A stretch of DNA of 64,000 nucleotides. It comes from Desulfobacterales bacterium. Lineage in GTDB: Bacteria; Desulfobacterota; Desulfobacteria; Desulfobacterales; JAHEIW01. The position numbers and the translations under genes were made by a program. The stretch spans positions 1-64,000 of the forward strand of contig JASJAN010000021.1 in the NCBI GenBank assembly GCA_030066985.1, in the 5' to 3' direction. The notes under the pieces were generated by a model. The model saw nothing but the letters and a program-made list of their open reading frames with translations. It was not told where the DNA came from and ran no database searches. This document shows, one piece after another, positions 8,584-17,881 of the stretch. How positions within the stretch are numbered: position 1 is the first letter of the stretch; every line of letters starts with the position of its first letter.

Positions 8584-8622
8584 ACAGCCATCTAAACCAC
8601 AGATCAGGGCCATTAATTCGCT

Positions 8623-8727
8623 GGTTGAGCCCGTTGAGTCCGCTGTAGGCGGATTGCGCCCGTTCCACAAGCAAAAAGCCAATTGGTTTCCACCGGCAAA
8701 CGGGCAAACGGGCTAACAGGCTCAACC
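8623..8727. repeat. Intergenic inverted repeat with GGTTGAGCC / GGCTCAACC ends
   Basis: The left end reads GGTTGAGCCCGTTGAG and the right end contains AACGGGCTAACAGGCTCAACC in shorter imperfect pieces, so the ends pair. Inside lies the small palindrome TCCGC-TGTA-GGCGGA (8639-8653) and the tandem word AAACGGGC repeated twice. It fills most of the truA-aminotransferase gap. Confidence 0.5.
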
Positions 8728-8860
8728 TATGTAAATAAAGAATTTTGTTGCCAACTCCATACGAGGGTTGATGCTGCCGAAATACGATGTTATAGAGGCG
8801 GCTGACGATTTGAAGGTCAGGTGTTTTGATCATTAACAGCGGACAAAAGGAATCTGGCAA

Positions 8861-10138
8861 ATGACGGACTTTACACAACTAAGTAATCAAGAACGTGGGC
8901 GAGTAAAAGAAGCGTTGGAACAGCGTTATCAGGACTTTAAATCCCGCCAGATGGCTCTGGACATGACGCGCGGAAAGCCGTGTCCCGAACAGCTGGACCT
9001 GGCATTGGACATGATAAAAGGCGATGCAGGCAAAACATTTCGGACTGAAGATGGCCTGGATTGCCGCAACTATGGCGGACTCGATGGCATTCCCGCGGCC
9101 AAAGCGCTATTTTCCGAATATATGGAAGTTAAGCCGCAGGAATTGCTGATTGGCGGCAATTCAAGTCTCAATTTGATGCATGATACGATCCTACGGGCCA
9201 TGATCAAAGGGGTGACCGACGAAGCGCCGCCCTGGTCGCAGCTGCCAAAAATAAAATTTCTGTGTCCCAGCCCGGGATATGATCGCCATTTTTTTATCTG
9301 CGAATACTTAGGGATCGAAATGATTCCGATTCAGATGACAGACAGCGGGCCGGCGATGGATGATATTGAAGAATTTGTCGCCCAGGATGACCGGATCAAA
9401 GGAATATGGTGCGTCCCCAAGTACAGCAACCCGACGGGTATCGTTTATTCCGATGATACGGTAGAGCGTCTGGCCCAAATGAAAACCAGTGCTTCAGATT
9501 TTCGCATATTTTGGGACAACGCCTACGCCGTTCACCACCTCGTCGATCAGCCGGCGCCCTTGAAAAATATCCTATCTGCCTGCAAACAAGCCGGCAATCC
9601 GGACCGTGTCTTTATGTTTGCCTCAACTTCAAAAATCTCTTTTGCTGGCGCCGGTCTGGCAATTATGGCAGGCAGTGAAACGAATCTGGATTGGGTAAAA
9701 AACCAGATGGCTTTTCAGACCATCGGCCCGGACAAACTTAATCAGCTTCGCCATGTTCTTTTTTTTAAAAATATGGCCGGTATACTGGCGCACATGCAAA
9801 AACATGCCGCGATATTAACACCCAGGTTTGAAGCTGTCCAGAAGGTGCTTGCAACTGAGTTGGACGGAAAACAAATCGCGCGCTGGAGCCGACCGCAAGG
9901 GGGATATTTTGTGAGCATTGACACCCTTGACGGCTGTGCGGCTGCGGTCATACAAAAGGCCGCCGATGCCGGTGTCAAACTAACACCCGCCGGCTCGACC
10001 TATCCGTACAAAAAGGATCCCCAGGATCGTAATATACGTATCGCACCTACATTTCCGCCATTAGAAGATATTCAGGCTGCCATGGAGCTGGTGGCAATTT
10101 GTATTCAGTTGGTCAGCCTTGAAAAAACCCGCAAATGA
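8861..10138 (+). CDS. PLP-dependent aminotransferase, aspartate aminotransferase subgroup Ic-like
   Basis: A 425-residue fold-type I enzyme. The N-terminus (MALDMTRGKPCPEQL near residue 32), YGGLDGIP, the PLP-phosphate and Asp/Tyr segment IFWDNAYAVHHL (about 220) and the Schiff-base Lys in FASTSKISFAGAGLA (about 260) match the MocR-like/AAT-Ic group, which includes corynebacterial aspartate aminotransferase. It probably transaminates aspartate with 2-oxoglutarate. A weak GGAA-type ribosome binding site precedes ATG 8861. Confidence 0.85.
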   Translation: MTDFTQLSNQERGRVKEALEQRYQDFKSRQMALDMTRGKPCPEQLDLALDMIKGDAGKTFRTEDGLDCRNYGGLDGIPAAKALFSEYMEVKPQELLIGGNSSLNLMHDTILRAMIKGVTDEAPPWSQLPKIKFLCPSPGYDRHFFICEYLGIEMIPIQMTDSGPAMDDIEEFVAQDDRIKGIWCVPKYSNPTGIVYSDDTVERLAQMKTSASDFRIFWDNAYAVHHLVDQPAPLKNILSACKQAGNPDRVFMFASTSKISFAGAGLAIMAGSETNLDWVKNQMAFQTIGPDKLNQLRHVLFFKNMAGILAHMQKHAAILTPRFEAVQKVLATELDGKQIARWSRPQGGYFVSIDTLDGCAAAVIQKAADAGVKLTPAGSTYPYKKDPQDRNIRIAPTFPPLEDIQAAMELVAICIQLVSLEKTRK

Positions 10139-10263
10139 GATGAATTAACATCCTGAAGCCACCAGCTTTTGAATCGATGGTTTTAGTTGTGGGCTTTGCG
10201 GTTTTGGGAGGAAATTACTGGCGCATCGGCAGACAAATGCCAGAAAAAGCGTGATCGCAAAAC

Positions 10264-10296
10264 AAAAACCCCGCCCTAAACGGGGACGGGGTTTTT
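10264..10296. terminator. Bidirectional rho-independent terminator
   Basis: A-rich arm AAAAACCCCG followed by CCC, a short loop, then GGG and CGGGGTTTTT. The hairpin is flanked by A and T runs on both sides, so it can end the plus-strand aminotransferase transcript and the converging PxxKW gene. Confidence 0.85.
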
Positions 10297-10316
10297 ATGG
10301 TAACCAATCGAATCGC

Positions 10317-10595
10317 TTATCGGCTTCTGCGTTTTGATGCTTTAAGCGGGTTAATTTTTGCTTTGGCTTTGTTGGATTCAACGGTTACGTGGGTGGCCAG
10401 GTTGCAATCGCCGTTTTTCCATTTAACGGAAGGATCTGGGCAGGCGCTGCAGTACCAGCCACTGGAAAGCTCGGTACCCCGTTTACAGCCGTTGCATTGT
10501 TCGACGGTCTGATGGCAGATGCCGCCATTGTAGGAGCAGCCTTTGGACGTCATAAAAGCACACTCCGTACCTTTTTTTATTGTTGCGCAATCCAT
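10317..10595 (-). CDS. PxxKW family cysteine-rich protein
   Basis: A small 92-residue protein with many cysteines in CxxC-like spacing (for example QCNGCKRG and YCSACPDP) and the naming motif PSVKW. The C-terminus is basic (KASKRRSR). Function is unknown; the cysteines suggest metal or Fe-S binding. I recall this family from sulfate-reducing deltaproteobacteria. The frame could start at GTG 10604, but ATG 10595 is correctly spaced from AAGGGGGTG, so it is chosen. Confidence 0.8.
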   Translation of the reverse strand: MDCATIKKGTECAFMTSKGCSYNGGICHQTVEQCNGCKRGTELSSGWYCSACPDPSVKWKNGDCNLATHVTVESNKAKAKINPLKASKRRSR

Positions 10596-11086
10596 TGGAA
10601 TCACCCCCTTCCAGCGCTAGGTCATCGTGAAAAATATAAGTAGCTAAACTTGAGCAAGATCTATGCCAGATTAAAGCAGCACAAAAAAGGGGGACTATAA
10701 TGGGCGGCGGGTTGCTTGTCAATAAAAATTTAAAAAATAATGCTATATCGTAAAAAGGGTCGTCAATCGCCGTTCTTGCAGACCTTTCAGCGCTTGCGGT
10801 GAATGTTTAACCCCACCGCCAATACCGAATAGGCATGGCATTGGGATCGCATTGACTTTGCAATAAACGCCATTATTTTGGCACCAATCGGTTTTTTTCC
10901 TAATATAACCGGCTTTTGGGGGTTTGTTTTCAATCAGAGAAATACCGTATCGGGGCCTGCAAAAACGCGGCTACACAAGGCACTTGGCTTTTTGGCAACT
11001 GTTAAGGCTTAAAAACAGACGCACTTGCCGGCAATAGTTGCCGGTTTGATCGATTTATCGAAACCACATCTTCACAAGAGGTGATC
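10596..11086. other. Intergenic region upstream of phosphofructokinase
   Basis: About 490 bases without a gene. It must hold divergent promoters for the PxxKW gene and for pfkA, but no -35/-10 or sigma-54 pair could be fixed with confidence. A short inverted word (GCCGGCAATAGTTGCCGG, 11029-11046) lies about 40 bases before the pfkA start. Confidence 0.5.
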
Positions 11087-12418
11087 ATGGAATCAACACC
11101 CATAGGGACTGATATACCGAAACTGGGCGAGACCAAAATACCATCACCCGGTCAAAATCGCGCCAAAGGTGGCAGCAACAATATCTCATTTGTTACAGAT
11201 GATGAGCTTGTGCTGATTGATGTCGATGCCCACAGCTTGATGCAACAGGTTCAAAATGGTCAAACACCCGCTAGCTTTGAAAGGGCCGGTCCCAGGAGTA
11301 ATATTTTCTTTGATCCGAGCAAACTGCGCTGTGCGCTGGTGACCTGCGGCGGATTGTGTCCCGGTTTAAATGATATTATTCGCTCCATCGTATTGGAACT
11401 TCATTGGGGCTATGGTGTCCGCTGCATATATGGTATTCGCTACGGCCTTCAGGGATTTGTCCCGAAATACGGACATAATGTCATCGACCTGACACCGGAC
11501 GAGGTCAGCAATATTCATGAAAGGGGCGGTTCGGTTCTGGGATCCTCGCGAGGACCGCAGGATGTCGATGAGATCGTGGATTGTCTCGAACGCATGAATG
11601 TCGGTATCTTGTTTATGATCGGAGGCGATGGCACGCTGATGGCCGCAACCCGCATCGCAGCCGCCATCCAGCAAAGAAATCTGAAAATTAGCGTCGTCGG
11701 TGTCCCCAAAACCATTGATAATGACATCTACCTGGTATCCCGATCGTTCGGATTTGAAACCGCCGTCGATGTGGCCACCCGGGCGATCACAAGCGCCCAT
11801 AATGAGGCCGCCGGCTACCCGAACGGTATCGGCCTTTTAAAATTAATGGGCCGTCACTCAGGATTTATTGCAGCTACAGCAACACTGGCGCAGCAGGATG
11901 TGAATTTTGTGTTGATTCCTGAAGTCGATTTTGATCTGGATGGACCCAATGGATTATTGAGTGCGATAGAAAAGCGGCTGGCAGATAGAGGGCATGCGGT
12001 CATTGTTGCAGCTGAAGGTGCCGGGCAGAAATTTTTTGATGATGAAAAGACCGAGCGCGATGCCTCCGGAAATATCAAACTGAAAGATATAGGTCTGTAT
12101 TTGAAAGAGGCCATCATTTCTTATTTTGAAGCCAAACACACCGGCATCACGATCAAATATATAGACCCCAGTTATATGATCAGAAGCTTACCGGCCAATG
12201 CCAACGATCGTGTGTTTTGCAATTTTCTGGGCCGCAACGCCGTACATGCCGGTATGGCGGGTAAAACAAATCTGTTAATCGGTAATTGGAATAACTTCTT
12301 CGTGCATGTACCCATGCAGACGGTGGCCGGCAAACGCAAACAGATAAATCCAAGAGGAACGCTATGGCGCAGCACATTGGAGGCTACCGGTCAAGGGTCG
12401 CTCAAAAATGCTTCTTGA
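11087..12418 (+). CDS. pfkA: 6-phosphofructokinase, probably ATP-dependent
   Basis: Phosphorylates fructose 6-phosphate in glycolysis. Motifs visible: TCGGLCPGLNDIIR near residue 88, GSSRGPQ, MIGGDGTLMAA (about 180) and PKTIDNDI (about 208), then MGRHSGFIA and EGAGQ. In this family the position after GGD (Gly here) and the residue before TIDND (Lys here) inform donor choice. The Gly+Lys combination is known from ATP-using long-type enzymes such as those of trypanosomatids, whereas PPi enzymes have Asp there. A GTG at 11081 is possible, but ATG 11087 fits AAGAGGTG better (443 residues). Confidence 0.88.
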   Translation: MESTPIGTDIPKLGETKIPSPGQNRAKGGSNNISFVTDDELVLIDVDAHSLMQQVQNGQTPASFERAGPRSNIFFDPSKLRCALVTCGGLCPGLNDIIRSIVLELHWGYGVRCIYGIRYGLQGFVPKYGHNVIDLTPDEVSNIHERGGSVLGSSRGPQDVDEIVDCLERMNVGILFMIGGDGTLMAATRIAAAIQQRNLKISVVGVPKTIDNDIYLVSRSFGFETAVDVATRAITSAHNEAAGYPNGIGLLKLMGRHSGFIAATATLAQQDVNFVLIPEVDFDLDGPNGLLSAIEKRLADRGHAVIVAAEGAGQKFFDDEKTERDASGNIKLKDIGLYLKEAIISYFEAKHTGITIKYIDPSYMIRSLPANANDRVFCNFLGRNAVHAGMAGKTNLLIGNWNNFFVHVPMQTVAGKRKQINPRGTLWRSTLEATGQGSLKNAS

Positions 12419-12741
12419 TGGGCCTCAACTGCATTCATTACTGGTGCGGATAATCAAAACGCATTGCTGATGTGCACATCCACCAAAGCTTTAAAGCAAC
12501 TAAATCGAGCTAAAATGCTCAAAATTAAACGCTGCCATTGAAATGAATGCAGAGCGCAGCGAAACAGCAACTTTAGGCACTTCGAGCCCAGGCCCAGATT
12601 TGGACATCAAAAAAACTAAGCGATTTCTTTTCTGTTGATTTCAATTGCGGCGTGACTCAAATGTTATCAAAGGCGGTATAAAGGGGTTAAGCTCAGTTTG
12701 GGCCCTAAGGTATTGATAAAGATCGCAAGTCATAAATGTTG
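12419..12741. other. Intergenic region between convergent genes
   Basis: Separates the pfkA end from the end of the LpoA-like gene. No gene, clear terminator or long repeat was recognised in these 323 bases. Confidence 0.5.
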
Positions 12742-14724
12742 TCAACGCACCAACTCGACAAACTCTCTGCCCTTGATCCGTAAAAGGTGCAGCTGCTTTT
12801 GTGCCTCTCCGTTTTCATCAAATTGGGTCGGTCCGGTGACACCCATAAATGACGCCATAGTAAATAACTTATTTTTCAGATCACTTTTGAAACGTATGTC
12901 GGGTTGGGCCAGCAATTCGAAGAACATCATTGCCGAATCATAAACCACCGCTTCGATAAAACCGGGCTTTTCCTGATAGGTCTCTTCAAAAGCGCTGACA
13001 AAATCCTGAACAACAGGTGCTGCGCTGCCGGCAAAAAAGCCGTCTGGCATGATGGCCCCCTGCACATACTGGTTTGCCATTTTGATCAAGACTTCGGAAT
13101 GCCACAGATTCGTGCCGAGAAGATAAACATCTTTAACATCATAAAAGGCCAGTTGTGGGATGATGAGACCCGCTGTTTTGGGGTAGTCCGGAATAAATAC
13201 CGCATCGAAATCAACAATGGCTTGCGGCTCTTCTTCATCGTCATTTTGCTCGTTTCTGGTATCTTCGCTATTTTCCGGATTTTGTGCCGCGTCCTGCACC
13301 TGTTGATCAACGCCATCGACATTCCTCATTTCAGCGGCTTCTCTTAAATCCTCGGGAATATCATAATAGAGGCCCACCAATTTCTTAATGGGGTCGGCAA
13401 AATCCGTATGCTGGGGGTCATAGGATTCGACCCCAACAATTCTACCACCACTGGCAATTAACTCATCCCAAAACAGATTCATGAACGCAATACCATACGG
13501 TTCATCCGGATAAAGGATGGCAAATCGGTACAAGCCCAGCGTGGATGTAGTGTAATCAATGATATTATTGACCTGCATTTGCGGTGTAATAAAGTTTCGA
13601 AAGACGTAATCCCCAATAGAAGTGACATTATCCTTTTGGGTTAAGGTCATGATGGGAATTTTATTCGCCTGGGATTCAACCGCAGCAATCTCAGCAGTGA
13701 TAATCGGACCGACTATGGCGGCGACCTGTTCATCAATCAATTCTTGCATTGCCTGGCGTGTCTGCTCCGGGTTGCCGCCGGAATCTTTAACGATAATATT
13801 CATTTGCGGGCCGCTGGCTTGAGTGCTAAAACGGTCAAGGGCGAGTTCAATACCCTTTAGGGCTTGGAAACCTATTTTCTGGTACGGGCCGCTGAGGGGC
13901 AGCAGACAACCCAGTGTATATCGGTTAAATAATGCACTTTGTTTGATCTGTTCAATCAAATCTTCAGCAAGAGGCGCATTTTCGTGCGCTGGAAACTCGC
14001 CTAAAAAGTCTTCCAAAGCCACAAGTGCTTCATCATACTGGTCAACCATGGCATAATTCAGACCCCGCTGAAACATGAGATCTCCGCGCGGAATTGTGCG
14101 ATCCCCGCTTTCCAGCAGCCGGGTAATTTGATCTGCATCCAGCTGAGCAATCGCGGCTTTAACCTTCTGATCGATGGCATCCTGTTCCAACTCTGTTGCT
14201 ACACGTGAGGCTTCACCATAATATTGAAAGGCCTCCATGGGTAAACCCAGTGCCATGTATGCGTCACCGACCAGGGCATAGGTACGAAATATGTGAGAAT
14301 TTGACTCGACACTCCATAAAACCTCGGGTGCCTGTTCGATCACCGACCGATAATCTTCCTGCTGATAAAAAGTTAACAAAATATCGACCTGGGCATCCGC
14401 GGTAAAGGGGCTCTGGGGATATTCTGAAATCAAATGCCGATATGCATGGCGCGCCTCAACATAATTGCCCAATTCCGAATTGATCTTACCGATTTTCATC
14501 AAAGCTGCAGGCGCTAATGGCCTTTGCGGATACTGGCGCACAAAGGCCTGGTAAGCCTCCAGTGCCGCAGCATAGTCTTCAGCCGCATACAAATCCTCGC
14601 CTGTGACAAATAGCTGGTCTTCAGCACCCAACGGAGCCGGTTCGGTGGACACCGGCGGTTTCTGGACGCAGGCACTCAGCGCCCAGCATAACATTATCAA
14701 AAATATGATACGGGTTGTCTTCAT
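12742..14724 (-). CDS. Lipoprotein with TPR and periplasmic-binding-protein fold (LpoA/YraM-like)
   Basis: A lipoprotein signal (MKTTRIIFLIMLCWALSAC) defines the start at 14724; an upstream in-frame start at 14793 would bury it. Residues about 20-260 form TPR-like repeats (AAEDYAAALEAYQAFVRQYP). From about 270 a type I periplasmic-binding fold follows (GCLLPLSGPYQKIGFQALKG, VAAIVGPIITAEIAAVESQA). This domain order is that of LpoA, the outer-membrane activator of PBP1A, or of a ligand-binding lipoprotein. A 35-residue acidic, Asn/Gln/Glu-rich insertion lies around residue 470. The family role is established; the role here is inferred. Confidence 0.82.
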   Translation of the reverse strand: MKTTRIIFLIMLCWALSACVQKPPVSTEPAPLGAEDQLFVTGEDLYAAEDYAAALEAYQAFVRQYPQRPLAPAALMKIGKINSELGNYVEARHAYRHLISEYPQSPFTADAQVDILLTFYQQEDYRSVIEQAPEVLWSVESNSHIFRTYALVGDAYMALGLPMEAFQYYGEASRVATELEQDAIDQKVKAAIAQLDADQITRLLESGDRTIPRGDLMFQRGLNYAMVDQYDEALVALEDFLGEFPAHENAPLAEDLIEQIKQSALFNRYTLGCLLPLSGPYQKIGFQALKGIELALDRFSTQASGPQMNIIVKDSGGNPEQTRQAMQELIDEQVAAIVGPIITAEIAAVESQANKIPIMTLTQKDNVTSIGDYVFRNFITPQMQVNNIIDYTTSTLGLYRFAILYPDEPYGIAFMNLFWDELIASGGRIVGVESYDPQHTDFADPIKKLVGLYYDIPEDLREAAEMRNVDGVDQQVQDAAQNPENSEDTRNEQNDDEEEPQAIVDFDAVFIPDYPKTAGLIIPQLAFYDVKDVYLLGTNLWHSEVLIKMANQYVQGAIMPDGFFAGSAAPVVQDFVSAFEETYQEKPGFIEAVVYDSAMMFFELLAQPDIRFKSDLKNKLFTMASFMGVTGPTQFDENGEAQKQLHLLRIKGREFVELVR

Positions 14725-14794
14725 AAATCGGTTCGGTTTCCTTGTGGTCGTAAGTAAAGGCAAACTTTTATAAATCGCACTGATTAATTTCATG

Positions 14795-14853
14795 GGTTTC
14801 AGGTGTCAGGTGTCAGGTTTCAGGATCGATTGCAGGAGCTGACACCTGAAACC
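14795..14853. repeat. Inverted repeat GGTTTCAGGTGTCAG / CTGACACCTGAAACC
   Basis: Perfect 15-base arms (14795-14809 and 14839-14853), with extra tandem copies of GGTGTCAG inside. It lies upstream of the LpoA-like gene. A longer relative of the same word set is at 35808-35962, so this is a dispersed family. Confidence 0.7.
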
Positions 14854-14907
14854 AAGTAATAAGTAAAGAAATGATTCTTATGTTATAGCTGCATTAACAA
14901 TGCTAAC

Positions 14908-16140
14908 CTAACTATCCTGATACCGCTGCTGAATCGCACGTAAGAAATCCAGACTATCAAAAAAAATGTCAACAAGCTCAGGATCAAAATGCCGCCCGGA
15001 TTCACTTTGAATCGTTTCCAATACTTTAGATTCGTCCCAGGCGTCTTTATAAACGCGTGCTGATGACAACGCATCGTAAACATCGGCCAAAGCGACAATC
15101 CTGCCGTACAACGGAATCTGTTCGCCTTGTTTGCCCATTGGTCGACCGTCTGGGTGTGCATGGCCTTTTTGGGCTTTGCTGGTTTCAACATCCACATGTC
15201 CGGGATAACCATTGCCGTCCCAGCGTTCATGATGGTTCAGGGCCACCGCAGCCGCCGCTTCATCAAAGTCTGACTGGCGCTCTGAAAATAGACGGGCACC
15301 CAAGACGGTATGCTGTTTCATCTTTGTAAATTCCGCTTCGTCTAAGCGACCGGGTTTTTTTAAAATCAGATCTGAAATGGCAATTTTTCCGACATCATGC
15401 AGCATAGCGGCCATTCTGAGAATATCCCGGCAGCGATCAATTTCTCTTTGGTTCAAATTTCGCCTTTTGGCCCAGCGCTCGTAAAGCTCGACGGCATATC
15501 CGCCAACGCGATTGACATGCGCGCCGGTCTCTTTGGGATCCCGCATTTCCGCCATGAGGATCATGCGCAACAAAATGGCCCGGGTCATTTGCGCACGTTC
15601 CAATGCAACCGCTGCAATGCTGGCAAAGTGCAGCATCATGCGTTCGTCATTTTGTGAGAAAGTGATGACATTTTGGGATGCATCCTCGGCATTGATAATC
15701 TGCAGGATACCAATCACATCGTCATGGTGGTTTTTCAGGGGTATCGTCAGCACCGATTGGGTTTGGTACTGTGTTTTTTTATCAAATTCCTTGCTGAAAT
15801 GATACGGGCGACTCGGATCCAAAGAATAAACGTCTTTTAAGTTGAGAGGTTTACCTGTTGCCGCCACATAGCCGGCTATGCTTTCCTTGTTGATGGGCAT
15901 GTGGAACGTCGAGTAGATGAGTTTCTCTCCATCAGATAGCCGTTGCTGCAAAGTATTGTTTTGGGTGTAAGTAAAATGAAGCATATCCTTTTCACGGATA
16001 TAAATGGAACCCGCATCCGCATTGACGAAACGGCGGGCTTCGGTCAGGATATGCTCCATGACGATATCCAGGTCCTGTACACGGCTAAGTTCGATACCCA
16101 GGTTTGCCAGGGCGTCCAATTTTTCCTTTTCATTGAGCAT
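14908..16140 (-). CDS. GAF and HD-GYP domain cyclic-di-GMP phosphodiesterase
   Basis: An N-terminal GAF sensor (about residues 15-180) is followed by an HD-GYP domain (about 200-400) with LHDVGKI, HHERWDGNGYPG and GRIVALADVYDAL, the signature metal ligands of active phosphodiesterases. It should hydrolyse c-di-GMP in response to a ligand or redox signal sensed by GAF. No transmembrane segment is seen, so it is cytosolic. ATG 16140 (410 residues) has an AAAGG site; a GTG at 16170 lacks one. A PilZ effector gene lies elsewhere in the window (52811). Confidence 0.9.
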   Translation of the reverse strand: MLNEKEKLDALANLGIELSRVQDLDIVMEHILTEARRFVNADAGSIYIREKDMLHFTYTQNNTLQQRLSDGEKLIYSTFHMPINKESIAGYVAATGKPLNLKDVYSLDPSRPYHFSKEFDKKTQYQTQSVLTIPLKNHHDDVIGILQIINAEDASQNVITFSQNDERMMLHFASIAAVALERAQMTRAILLRMILMAEMRDPKETGAHVNRVGGYAVELYERWAKRRNLNQREIDRCRDILRMAAMLHDVGKIAISDLILKKPGRLDEAEFTKMKQHTVLGARLFSERQSDFDEAAAAVALNHHERWDGNGYPGHVDVETSKAQKGHAHPDGRPMGKQGEQIPLYGRIVALADVYDALSSARVYKDAWDESKVLETIQSESGRHFDPELVDIFFDSLDFLRAIQQRYQDS

Positions 16141-16423
16141 GGCGAGACCTTTCTGGAACTGGTTATGCACTTAAACAGTGAAAAAAGTAAACTGATTTTT
16201 TAAAGTATATTCTTTTTTGGTCGAAATTTAACATATAAGTGTCAAAATACTCGGGTTTATTGTTGCGGTGCCAGACGAAATTTACTACCCGATGGCAGGG
16301 TAAATTATGGATGCCAGGCATCGACCCCTCATCGTGTAATTTGCAATCAAAAGCCGCATATGATAAATTTTTATTATAAACCGACAACCAATAATATGCT
16401 ACACCGCTAGGGAGAATGATAAC

Positions 16424-16972
16424 ATGAAAATCATCAAATATATGATATTAATAATTTTTTTACTGTTTTCGTTCAATGCCTCCGCTGAATTTTACAAATA
16501 TGAAGACGAAAATGGCAATGTCCGCTTTACCGATGATATTAATGAGGTTCCTGAAGCGCAACGTAACAAAATTCGCAGTTATGTAGAATCACAGAGCAAA
16601 GAAGTTCCTGAGCAAAAAGAAGCTCTGGAAAATCAGGCTGAACCCGAAGAAGTCGAACCTGCCGAGCAGCAAGCCAATTTCCCGAATTTATCTGAGGATG
16701 AACCTGAAAACCTCGATGATGTCAAAGCCCGACTGGAGCAGATGAAAACTGAAATCGATCAAGAATACGAGACTTTAAAAGAAGAGCAGGCAAAGCTTGA
16801 AAAAGAAAAAGAAAAGGCCAAAACCCGCGAAGAAATTATTGAATATAACAAAAAAACCGAGGCGCTGAATGCGCGTGTTAAAGCCTATGTTGAAAAAGGC
16901 AAGGCCTACGAAACCGGGGTTGATGAATACAATCAGCGCATCATGGAAATAAATCAGAAAAAAGAAGAATAA
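16424..16972 (+). CDS. DUF4124 domain protein with coiled coil
   Basis: A signal peptide (residues 1-20, ending FNASA) precedes a DUF4124 domain recognised by EFYKYEDENGNVRFTDDINE (about 22-42). From residue 60 on it is highly charged, with a long coiled coil rich in Glu and Lys. It is probably periplasmic or secreted. DUF4124 has no assigned function. Ribosome binding site GGGAG lies upstream of ATG 16424. Confidence 0.85.
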   Translation: MKIIKYMILIIFLLFSFNASAEFYKYEDENGNVRFTDDINEVPEAQRNKIRSYVESQSKEVPEQKEALENQAEPEEVEPAEQQANFPNLSEDEPENLDDVKARLEQMKTEIDQEYETLKEEQAKLEKEKEKAKTREEIIEYNKKTEALNARVKAYVEKGKAYETGVDEYNQRIMEINQKKEE

Positions 16973-17313
16973 AACCAATAACCATCCAAAATTCAACCGC
17001 CACGTGTCATTGGTGCGCGCAGTCTGCTCGAACGTTTGCAGGCGGTTGCGAATAAACCGATATCAAAAAATTCTTTAGCGTAAGTCTATAAAAGGCGATT
17101 CATCTCTGTTTGCCGCCCATTCTGCATTACCGGAAAGTTATTCCGCGTTACCTTGAAGTCTTCAACTGTGCTCAAAACCTTTCCAACCTTTTCTTTAATT
17201 CAGGCGGAATGAAAAATATTATTGGGTATTTAAGCCTTTTTTTTCTTGACAGTACCCCCCATTTATCTTTATTCTTGGCTACCGCGCCATACATAAAATT
17301 GAAGGAATATTTT
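16973..17313. other. Intergenic region with promoter
   Basis: No gene is convincing here; an open frame from 17110 into the next gene lacks a translation signal. The distal part carries the promoter candidate at 17246-17274. Confidence 0.5.
17246..17274 (+). promoter_or_regulatory. Sigma-70-type promoter candidate
   Basis: A consensus -35 TTGACA (17246-17251) is followed, 16-17 bases later, by TTTATT/TTATTC as a weak -10. Transcription would start about 30 bases before the ATG at 17314. Confidence 0.4.
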
Positions 17314-17601
17314 ATGGCCGTTAAAATATTCATCAAACGTAACATTCCTGAAGACCAGACAAATGTTTTGTTGCCTCTTTTCAGGCGCTTACGAAATTTG
17401 GCGACCAACCAATTTGGGTATATATCCGGCGAAACCTTAAGGAGCTTGGATAATCCCGAAGAATTTCTGGTCATCAGCACATGGCAATCAATTGATAACT
17501 GGCGGGAATATGTGGTCTCCCGTGAGAGAATCGAAATCCAAAGTGAAATCGATGCCAGGGTTGGAGAGGCGTCGGTTTACGAGATTTACCAATATGGATA
17601 G
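17314..17601 (+). CDS. Antibiotic biosynthesis monooxygenase (ABM) domain protein
   Basis: A 95-residue alpha/beta barrel-type protein. It has the pattern of ABM/dimeric ferredoxin-like proteins: MAVKIFIKRNIPE at the start, then FGYISGETLRSLDNPEEFLV and STWQSIDNWREYVVSRER. The family includes heme-degrading and quinol monooxygenases, but many members have no known activity. ATG 17314 has a GAAGGA ribosome binding site, so upstream in-frame codons from 17110 are not used. Confidence 0.82.
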   Translation: MAVKIFIKRNIPEDQTNVLLPLFRRLRNLATNQFGYISGETLRSLDNPEEFLVISTWQSIDNWREYVVSRERIEIQSEIDARVGEASVYEIYQYG

Positions 17602-17635
17602 CTGGGATTACCCTTAACCGGTAAGTGGAAAACTG

Positions 17636-17881
17636 ATGGTCATTACATCCGATGCCAATATAATCGTCTCAGACCAACGTCATTATCCGGTGCGGCCAGC
17701 ACCGCCAGGAAATACGGTTCTCATGAGAGAAGATGCTGTTCGGCGTCATTACAGCTACGAACAAGCGCCATTGGATAAAATGACCCCTGGTGACCACAGC
17801 GGCAACCGATACACAAGCAACCAATTTTTGCAATACGCCGACGATTATCAGTTAGGGCGCTTGATCGATCTCTATGCCTGA
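17636..17881 (+). CDS. Small hypothetical protein
   Basis: An 81-residue soluble protein that I do not recognise. It is rich in Tyr, Asp and Arg and ends FLQYADDYQLGRLIDLYA, a pattern seen in short conserved proteins near flagellar or secretion genes in this group (weak recollection). An AAGTGG site lies upstream of ATG 17636. A minus-strand frame (17721-17966) covers the same bases but lacks a ribosome binding site. Confidence 0.5.
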   Translation: MVITSDANIIVSDQRHYPVRPAPPGNTVLMREDAVRRHYSYEQAPLDKMTPGDHSGNRYTSNQFLQYADDYQLGRLIDLYA

